NCBI GenBank assembly: GCA_003157895.1
Contig: PMKW01000154.1
Location: 506 to 9,944 of the forward strand
Length of the DNA stretch: 9,439 bases
From: Methanoregula sp.
Lineage (GTDB): Archaea > Halobacteriota > Methanomicrobia > Methanomicrobiales > Methanospirillaceae
Direction: 5' to 3'
The translations under genes and the position numbers were made by a program. The notes under the pieces were generated by a model, which saw nothing but the letters and a program-made list of their open reading frames with translations, was not told where the DNA came from and ran no database searches. Shown here one piece after another: positions 5,038 through 9,439 of the stretch; within the stretch, counting starts at the first letter, position 1, and each line of letters starts with the position of its first letter.

Positions 5038-5053
5038 CAGGATAGTCTCCTGC
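5038..5053. repeat. Hairpin near-copy of the 522-538 hairpin
   Basis: CAGGATAGTCTCCTGC differs from CAGGATAGTTTTCCTGC (522-538) only in the loop. Both fold as CAGGA/TCCTG hairpins. Neither is followed by a T-tract. Confidence 0.4.
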
Positions 5054-5096
5054 TGGTGATGCCGGGGTGGCCTGCATGGGCAGGATCGGGGGAACA

Positions 5097-5255
5097 ATGA
5101 AAAAACGGGACCGGATCCGGGAAGGCGATACCTTAATTATCACTCCCTGGAGATTCCAGGATACAAAGGGTGATATTATTTACCTTACCTCATACTGCAG
5201 ACGGACTTGCTGCGAGATAGCCACTATATTTAACCGGGAACCTTTTTTCCGGTGA
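5097..5255 (+). CDS. Doubtful 52-residue protein
   Basis: An ATG at 5097 follows GGGGG (5088-5092) by only 4 bases. The first half is charged and then strand-like (MKKRDRIREGDTLIITPWRF), reading like the start of a small beta-barrel. The second half (SYCRRTCCEIATIFNREPFF) is less natural, with three cysteines. A T7 terminator follows the stop at once. I see no TATA box at the right distance. It may be a real small gene or the surviving start of a larger one. Confidence 0.3.
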   Translation: MKKRDRIREGDTLIITPWRFQDTKGDIIYLTSYCRRTCCEIATIFNREPFFR

Positions 5256-5256
5256 C

Positions 5257-5279
5257 TTTTTTTAAAAAGAGAGAGAGGA
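5257..5279. terminator. Bidirectional T-tract terminator between convergent genes
   Basis: On the plus strand T7 (5257-5263) directly follows the stop of the small frame at 5097-5255, just after a weak CCGGGAA/TTCCGG stem. On the minus strand the same segment reads ATCCTCTCTCTCTTTTT just past the lipoprotein stop, closely matching the tract at 2380-2393. It can end transcription from both sides. Confidence 0.5.
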
Positions 5280-6014
5280 TTATTCAGTTTCTTTGACGGT
5301 TACCGAATAATTCCCCTCCCATGCAAGCGTTACGGTCGAACTCCCGAGGGGGAGCCCGGATGCCGTATCGGTTGCGGTTACGGTTATCGTAACAGGAATC
5401 GCCGTGGAGGACGGCTTGTCGTAAAACGTCCAGTAGATTTTTTCTCCATGGTTGGTTGCGGAATCGCCCAGCTGGTTTACCCTGAAATCAGGGGAATTGC
5501 ACGAGAGAAAATGACCGTATGTTGCCTTCCATGCAAACGATGCATTCTCTAAAACAAAACCGGTGGCAACCGGCTCAAGACCGATGCCGGGTGTCGATGA
5601 CATGATCGGGGAGTATATCTGCGGGGATGCCCGGATGATTATGCCGGAACTTTTCCCGATGGCAGAGGATGCTGATGATGCGGGAATGATACTGCATTTT
5701 CCGTTCACGCAGCCACAACTGCCTGCACCACAGTCAAGCGGGCCCTCGCAACTCGCCGTGCATATGAGGTTACAGGCCTGTTTTGCCGCTACTGCGGTAC
5801 ATCCTGAAGGGTGACAGCATTCGGCCGGGACGCAGTCAGCATCTCCTGTGCATCCAGCTGCCAGTACCGGCGATGTTGTCGCTGCAGGAGTTGTCTCTGG
5901 GAGAGAAGTCGGCAGGGTAGGGGTACCTGCAGGGTCCGTAAAATGCGTTGTACAGCCGGCAATAAATATCGCTGCGATGCAGATGATACAGAGCCCGATC
6001 ACCTTGAGGTCCAT
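5280..6014 (-). CDS. Cysteine-rich lipoprotein (12-Cys module plus C-terminal beta domain)
   Basis: The start is the ATG at 6014. It has no ribosome binding site but has a TATA box (GTTTATCA, 6038-6045) centred 27 bases upstream, so the transcript is probably leaderless. The product has 244 residues. A signal sequence ends in lipobox IAGC with Cys21; a Thr/Pro linker runs from 22 to 54. A dense disulfide-type module covers 55-107 with twelve cysteines (55, 61, 66, 67, 72, 81, 85, 89, 95, 100, 102, 107), including a CCHPSGC and a CGAGSCGCVNGKC stretch. A Ser/Ala spacer and a C-terminal region of about 110 residues follow, with WKATYGHFLSC and GEKIYWTFYDKP segments and alternating hydrophobic strands that end LAWEGNYSVTVKETE, a likely Ig-like sandwich. 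The even cysteine number suggests six disulfides outside the cell. The substrate or partner is unknown. Confidence 0.8.
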   Translation of the reverse strand: MDLKVIGLCIICIAAIFIAGCTTHFTDPAGTPTLPTSLPETTPAATTSPVLAAGCTGDADCVPAECCHPSGCTAVAAKQACNLICTASCEGPLDCGAGSCGCVNGKCSIIPASSASSAIGKSSGIIIRASPQIYSPIMSSTPGIGLEPVATGFVLENASFAWKATYGHFLSCNSPDFRVNQLGDSATNHGEKIYWTFYDKPSSTAIPVTITVTATDTASGLPLGSSTVTLAWEGNYSVTVKETE

Positions 6015-6037
6015 ACAAAAACCATGGCTGCAGGATC

Positions 6038-6045
6038 TGATAAAC
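6038..6045 (-). promoter_or_regulatory. TATA box of the cysteine-rich lipoprotein gene
   Basis: GTTTATCA on the minus strand is centred 27 bases before the ATG at 6014, the spacing expected for a leaderless archaeal transcript. It supports that start over an in-frame TTG at 6047. Confidence 0.4.
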
Positions 6046-6137
6046 AAGACGTTAACTTCGAAAAATCCGGAACCCTCAAAGGACGGCTACGATTCACGTA
6101 CGGTACACCAGAAAACAGGGAGCCAACGATGTTTTTT

Positions 6138-6590
6138 TTAGGGGAACCGGGCAAGACATTGTGTGTATTTCGTACGGGCAACCTGCATGTTATGCGTTGC
6201 CCGCTGATATCCCGCGGTCGTGTCGTCGTCCTTTGTTGTAGAGGCAAGTACTTCACTCCTGAACTGTTTTGCGCAGGTGCCTGTCGGAAGGGGGGTATGT
6301 TGCATGCATACCGTAAATGCCAGGACAGTATTCGTATCGTTGATAACCGGTGTATTGGCATAACACAGTTCTGTCGCGTCGAGAAATTTTTTATCGTCAG
6401 TATCCTGAGGAAAAGGATTTGCGGTTACCGTCACTGCCGGCACTGCCGGAACCGGAAACTCAGTCGATATATGAGCAGGAGTCCGGGTTGATGCCAGCGT
6501 GGGGGTAGCGGGGATAGTGTTACCATTGTTTATACACCCGGCAGTGACAAGGACTGCTATGAATAAGACGATAAACGAGATATGGTCCAT
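6138..6590 (-). CDS. Lipoprotein with four-cysteine helical domain
   Basis: The ATG at 6590 follows AAAGGA by 6 bases. The 150-residue protein begins with a hydrophobic signal and lipobox TAGC (Cys19), then a Thr/Pro/Val linker to about residue 62. The mature domain (63-150) is acidic and helical. Its four cysteines (76, 95, 106, 145) sit as C-x18-C-x10-C-x38-C, as in helical hairpins tied by two disulfides. Notable stretches are FLDATELCYANTPVI, CMQHTPLPTGTCAKQFR and TTKDDDTTAGYQRA. I believe similar lipoproteins occur in Methanomicrobiales but cannot name the family. The neighbouring lipoprotein gene lies 123 bases downstream on the same strand with its own promoter. Confidence 0.75.
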   Translation of the reverse strand: MDHISFIVLFIAVLVTAGCINNGNTIPATPTLASTRTPAHISTEFPVPAVPAVTVTANPFPQDTDDKKFLDATELCYANTPVINDTNTVLAFTVCMQHTPLPTGTCAKQFRSEVLASTTKDDDTTAGYQRATHNMQVARTKYTQCLARFP

Positions 6591-6615
6591 TATTTCCTTT
6601 CTCCCCTGAAAAAGG

Positions 6616-6624
6616 ATATATGTT
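6616..6624 (-). promoter_or_regulatory. Possible TATA box of the four-cysteine lipoprotein gene
   Basis: AACATATAT on the minus strand lies about 29 bases before the ATG at 6590. That is close to leaderless spacing, yet an AAAGGA ribosome binding site lies between, so the true start of transcription is unclear. Confidence 0.35.
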
Positions 6625-6704
6625 CTTATCAGTAACGGCATTTCTGTGCATTCTGTCAGGAGAGCGCCAGCCCGGCCTGCTCCTGAGAAGATATCACAGA
6701 GGAA

Positions 6705-6713
6705 TTTTTATTA
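6705..6713 (+). promoter_or_regulatory. TATA box of the beta-domain lipoprotein gene
   Basis: TTTTTATTA preceded by AGAGGA is centred about 30 bases before the ATG at 6739. The predicted start near 6736 makes a leaderless transcript and excludes the in-frame ATG at 6727. Confidence 0.45.
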
Positions 6714-6738
6714 CACCCTGTATCGAATGGTTGATCCA

Positions 6739-7161
6739 ATGACCAGCCCGTTTCCCTTATACCGGAAAGGTACTACTGCAATCTGCCTGCTGGTACTCAT
6801 TGCACTGATGCTCCTTGCCAGCGGGTGCACCCGGCAGGTACCGCAGCAACAGGCACCGGCATCGCAGCAGCAGACAAAAACACCGGCACCGGTCACCGTG
6901 ACCCGGACAGACAGCAGTCACCTGACAATTGCGTATCCCGGCAGCTCCGATACGGGCACGCTCCTCGAACTGGAGGCCACGGTTACCGACAGCGCGGGAA
7001 AAACCCAGACCCGGTCTGCCGGTGATCACCTCTCGACAACCCCGCTGAAGTTCGGGGCAACCATCCCGCTCACCGGCACCTTTAACGGGAATACCCATGT
7101 GCTTGTCACCGGTTATTTCCTGGACGGCTCACAAAAGAGTCTGCTCGATACAACCATCTGA
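6739..7161 (+). CDS. Lipoprotein with C-terminal beta-sandwich-like domain
   Basis: The 140-residue protein is read from the ATG at 6739; an ATG at 6727 would add MVDP. The signal has a basic n-region (YRKG), a hydrophobic core (13-26) and a lipobox ASGC with Cys30. A linker very rich in Gln and Pro (31-50) follows. The C-terminal domain of about 85 residues has alternating polar and hydrophobic strands: VTVTRTDSSHLTIAYPG, LLELEATVTDSAG, FGATIPLTGTF and HVLVTGYFLDGSQKSLLDTTI. This suggests a small Ig-like or CARDB-like sandwich exposed outside the cell. It is transcribed divergently from the four-cysteine lipoprotein gene. T6 at 7166-7171 ends it. It is convergent with uvrC. Role unknown. Confidence 0.75.
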   Translation: MTSPFPLYRKGTTAICLLVLIALMLLASGCTRQVPQQQAPASQQQTKTPAPVTVTRTDSSHLTIAYPGSSDTGTLLELEATVTDSAGKTQTRSAGDHLSTTPLKFGATIPLTGTFNGNTHVLVTGYFLDGSQKSLLDTTI

Positions 7162-7165
7162 TCTA

Positions 7166-7171
7166 TTTTTT
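7166..7171 (+). terminator. Oligo-T terminator after the beta-domain lipoprotein gene
   Basis: A T6 run starts 5 bases after the stop codon. It is the usual short archaeal intrinsic terminator and lies in the 105-base gap before the convergent uvrC end. Confidence 0.4.
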
Positions 7172-7266
7172 CGTGAACCGGATCTATCCCGGAAGGTATC
7201 AGCTGACCGCTGGAAAGGAGTCAGGCTGCCATTTTTTGGGTGAAGTGCATTGCAGCACCCGCACCT

Positions 7267-8853
7267 TCAGGATTTCCGCCGGGCACCGGAACGGGACTTT
7301 TCCCCCGTCAGGGTCCTGCTGCGCAGCAGCCGGTTGTACGCAATGGCAAACCGGTGGGCCTCGTCCCGTATCTCCTGGAGAACATGCAGGGCCATCCCTT
7401 TTTCATCCAGCCGGCGGGGGAGCATCTCCCCGGGCAGGTAGACCTCCTCCTCGCGTTTGGCAAGCGCTATGACCGGGATTTTAAGCCCCAGCTCCTCCAG
7501 CGCACCGAGTGCCGCGGCGAGCTGGCCTTTGCCGCCATCGATAATGATAAGATCCGGAAATGATGCATTTTCCTCAATCAGGCGGGAATAGCGCCGTTTC
7601 ACGATCTCGGCAATCGAAGCAACGTCGTCAATACCCTCGACAGTCCGTATCCTGAAACGCCGGTAATTCTTCTTGTCCGGCGCCCCGTCGCGGAACTGCA
7701 CCATCGACCCGACCATGGACGTACCGGAGAGGTGGGAGATATCAAAACATTCTATGACTGCCGGCACCTGTACAAGGCCGAGGCTGGCCTGCAGGTCTTT
7801 TACCTTCAGCTCGTTTTTCATGAAGGCATGGCCGATATTTTCCCAGACGAGTTCGATGAGCTTCTTCTTCTCACCTATTTTAGGGACGGTCACCTGTACA
7901 GACCGCCCTTTCCGTTCCGAGAGGTACCCTGCCATCCCCCCGCTGACAGCGCAGGGGACGATCAGTTCCTGCGGGGGGGTCCGGTCGGCGTAATACAACA
8001 CGAGGAACTCATCGAAAAAATCGTCATGGTTATCGAATGAGTATTCCTGTTTACCGGAGAGGAGGCCTTTTTCTACGGAAAAGACCATCAGGTATACCCG
8101 GTCCCCGGCAACCGTGTACGCGATTACGTCCTGGTTCGTCTCTTTCGGGTGCTCGACATGCTGGCGTTCGGCAAGATGCTCGATTGCAGCGATCTGGTTG
8201 CGGAGGACAAGGGCTTTTTCAAACTCCTGCCGACCGGAACACCCGGCCATTTCAGCCCGCAGCAGGTCGAGCAGTTCGCCGGACTTTCCCCGGAGCAGGG
8301 CCGATGCCCGGTCGACCTGCAGACGGTAGTCTTCCTCGCTCACTGCTCCTATGCAGGGGGCACTGCAGCTCTTCAGGTGGTAGCGGAGACAGGCGCGTAT
8401 GGGCAGTTTCCTGCACGAGCGCAGGACAAATACCCGTTTTATCACCCGTAAGATCGCGTCGCGCTCCGCTCCCGAGACAAACGGCCCGAAATACGTGGCA
8501 TCCCCGCGCTTCGTCTGCCGTGCAATACCGATCCGGGGGAATGTTTCTTTCGTGATCTCGATATAAGCATAGCGTTTGGCGTCCTTGAGGTCGATATTGT
8601 ACTTCGGCTGGTGCTTTTTGATCAGGTTATTTTCCAGGAGGAGCGCCTCGGTCTCCGTGTGCGTGACCATCAGGTCGACCGAGTCGATGAGGGCAACAAG
8701 GTTCTTTGTTTTTATGTCATGGTCTTTTTTCCGGAAGTAACTGGTCACCCGCTTTTTTAAGTCCTTTGCCTTCCCGACATAGATGATGGTCCCGGCTGTG
8801 TCAGAAAAGAGGTAACAGCCGGGGGTATGGGGGATTACAGAAAGATCGATCAT
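7267..8853 (-). CDS. uvrC: UvrC, excision nuclease subunit of nucleotide excision repair
   Basis: The 528-residue protein makes the two incisions around a DNA lesion after UvrA and UvrB have loaded at it. In order it has: the GIY-YIG nuclease (about 9-90; GCYLF at 12-16, YVGKAKDLKKR at 25-35) for the 3' cut; a cysteine cluster at 147, 155, 163 and 167, matching the iron-sulfur ligands of bacterial UvrC; the UVR motif that binds UvrB (about 196-231); and the RNase H-like nuclease for the 5' cut, with Asp371 in FDISH, Asp439 in IIDGGKGQ and His500 in DEAHRF as the DDH triad. The protein ends soon after, in a basic tail (SRSGARRKS). The (HhH)2 domain of bacterial UvrC (about 600 residues) is missing, and it is not encoded downstream in another frame. 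uvrA lies upstream on the same strand. The start lacks a ribosome binding site and is probably leaderless. Confidence 0.96.
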   Translation of the reverse strand: MIDLSVIPHTPGCYLFSDTAGTIIYVGKAKDLKKRVTSYFRKKDHDIKTKNLVALIDSVDLMVTHTETEALLLENNLIKKHQPKYNIDLKDAKRYAYIEITKETFPRIGIARQTKRGDATYFGPFVSGAERDAILRVIKRVFVLRSCRKLPIRACLRYHLKSCSAPCIGAVSEEDYRLQVDRASALLRGKSGELLDLLRAEMAGCSGRQEFEKALVLRNQIAAIEHLAERQHVEHPKETNQDVIAYTVAGDRVYLMVFSVEKGLLSGKQEYSFDNHDDFFDEFLVLYYADRTPPQELIVPCAVSGGMAGYLSERKGRSVQVTVPKIGEKKKLIELVWENIGHAFMKNELKVKDLQASLGLVQVPAVIECFDISHLSGTSMVGSMVQFRDGAPDKKNYRRFRIRTVEGIDDVASIAEIVKRRYSRLIEENASFPDLIIIDGGKGQLAAALGALEELGLKIPVIALAKREEEVYLPGEMLPRRLDEKGMALHVLQEIRDEAHRFAIAYNRLLRSRTLTGEKSRSGARRKS

Positions 8854-9035
8854 CGCTGTACTAACATCGGACTAAAGAGTCATAAGGATGGGGATAGGAG
8901 ATGCTTTCGGCTGCCGGGATTTTGTGGGGTTTCAAACCCGATGACTTTCGACAGATGTTTTATATATCAGGAAGTATAATCAAATCCCTTTAGTCGCAAT
9001 ACGACCAGTGTATTTTTGTGCAGAAAGGGATCGAT
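8854..9035. other. Divergent promoter region between uvrC and the TPR gene
   Basis: It carries the TPR-gene promoter at 8958-8967 and, near 8880, only a weak TATA candidate for uvrC. A perfect odd dyad GGGTTTCAAACCC lies at 8927-8939, between the two. It could be an operator for a regulator of either gene. No tRNA or other RNA gene fits here. Confidence 0.4.
8958..8967 (+). promoter_or_regulatory. Strong TATA box of the TPR gene
   Basis: TTTTATATAT is a near-consensus archaeal TATA box. A start near 8989 leaves a leader of about 47 bases that contains the AAAGGGA ribosome binding site at 9024-9030. Confidence 0.6.
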
Positions 9036-9335
9036 ATGGAATGGCTGTACGCAAAAGCGATTCCGATAGAGGCCCAGTACCTGTACCGGAAAGCAAGGGA
9101 ACTGTCAGAACAGGGACAGACCGAAATGGCCCTGAATTACTATAAGCAGGCACTCGTCATTGCCCCCAATTATTCACAGGTATATTACGAGATGGGCGAC
9201 TGCCTTGCAAAGCTTGGCCTGTATGCAGAAGCCATTGAAAAATACCGGCGGGCGGTCCATATCGACCCGGCCACTCCGGAACCCCACAAAAAAATGGACA
9301 GGCTCCTCTCCCTGCAAAAAGACGGGAAAAAATGA
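9036..9335 (+). CDS. Small tetratricopeptide-repeat (TPR) protein
   Basis: The ATG at 9036 follows AAAGGGA by 5 bases; an upstream in-frame GTG at 9018 lies before that site and is not needed. The 99-residue protein is two TPR units and little else. Unit one covers about 13-46 (Ala20, Gly27, Ala32, Pro44) and unit two about 47-80 (Gly54, Gly61, Ala66, Pro78); each matches the TPR positions 8, 15, 20 and 32. A basic helix closes it (MDRLLSLQKDGKK). There is no signal or membrane segment. TPRs mediate protein-protein contacts, so it is probably an adaptor in the cytoplasm; the partner is unknown. It lies between uvrA and uvrC but on the opposite strand, and its stop is 7 bases from the uvrA stop. 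Confidence 0.85.
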   Translation: MEWLYAKAIPIEAQYLYRKARELSEQGQTEMALNYYKQALVIAPNYSQVYYEMGDCLAKLGLYAEAIEKYRRAVHIDPATPEPHKKMDRLLSLQKDGKK

Positions 9336-9342
9336 TGCCCGT

Positions 9343-9439
9343 TCACTTCGCCGCCAGGATCGGCCTGAGGAACTCACCCGTATAACTCCCCTTCGTTTCC
9401 GCAACCTTCTCCGGTGTCCCGGTCGCGATGATCTCCCCG
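9343..9439 (-). CDS. uvrA: UvrA, C-terminal end (runs off right edge)
   Basis: The last 31 codons before a TGA at 9343-9345 encode [14 protein letters not shown] followed by [17 protein letters not shown]. This is the conserved tail of UvrA, the lesion-recognising ABC ATPase of nucleotide excision repair: in the family, G-G-x-I/V-x-x-x-G-T-P-E-x-V leads to S-x-T-G-x-x-L/F-x-P-x-L. Only the tail is in view. It shares the strand of uvrC about 490 bases away, with the TPR gene on the opposite strand in between, so the two are not a simple operon here. Confidence 0.93.
   Translation of the reverse strand, partial: GEIIATGTPEKVAETKGSYTGEFLRPILAAK

Noticed and set aside
5811..6491. Long plus-strand frame of 226 codons
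   Set aside because: Antisense to two lipoprotein genes with clear lipoboxes; Arg/Cys-rich composition typical of a shadow frame.
8037..8555. Plus-strand frame of 172 codons
   Set aside because: Antisense to the core of uvrC.
8927..8939. GGGTTTCAAACCC as a tRNA T-arm or CRISPR repeat
   Set aside because: Loop is one base, no cloverleaf can be built around it, and it occurs once. Kept only as a possible operator dyad.
1..9439. CRISPR array, tRNA or rRNA genes, transposase
   Set aside because: No regularly spaced repeats, no T-arm consensus with matching acceptor stem, and no transposase-like protein on either strand.

Overview
The window looks like chromosomal DNA of a methanogenic archaeon, most likely of the order Methanomicrobiales (Methanoregula-like). 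This is inferred from archaeal TATA boxes placed 25-30 bases before several start codons with no ribosome binding site (leaderless transcripts), oligo-T terminators without strong hairpins, many small secreted lipoproteins with Thr/Pro/Ala-rich linkers after the lipobox cysteine, an archaeal BofA-like protein, and UvrA/UvrC of the type shared by bacteria and mesophilic methanogens. No marker gene settles the species.

Left part (1-2670): a family of small envelope or stress-type genes. A minus-strand gene for a Gln/Asn/Ala-rich coiled-coil protein runs off the left edge. A 472-base non-coding interval follows, carrying a 23-bp inverted repeat, a hairpin and a palindrome. Then comes a two-gene operon: a 77-residue protein built exactly of seven 11-residue repeats, and a 51-residue DUF1328 (UPF0391) membrane protein. 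An AI-2E/DUF20 family permease comes next, convergent with an 89-residue BofA-family membrane protein.

Middle (2670-5280): gene-poor and made of small orphan genes. These are a 69-residue lipoprotein with a G-quadruplex-capable linker region, a 50-residue two-helix membrane protein, a 109-residue protein with two CxxC pairs, a 70-residue orphan with a promoter embedded in a dyad, and a doubtful 52-residue ORF. Two stretches (about 650 and 410 bases) hold no convincing gene.

Right-centre (5280-7161): three lipoprotein genes. One has a 12-cysteine disulfide-type module, one a four-cysteine helical domain, and one a beta-rich C-terminal domain. Their products should sit on the outer face of the cytoplasmic membrane.

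Right end (7267-9439): nucleotide excision repair. uvrC (minus strand) lacks the C-terminal helix-hairpin-helix domain of bacterial UvrC, and the last 31 codons of uvrA enter from the right edge on the same strand. A 99-residue TPR protein gene lies between them on the opposite strand, its stop only 7 bases from the uvrA stop.

The most unusual item is the exact 7 x 11 hendecad protein, co-transcribed with DUF1328 behind a TATA box set inside a perfect palindrome, close to other small membrane and coiled-coil genes. A coordinated envelope-stress function is an inference, not something the sequence proves.
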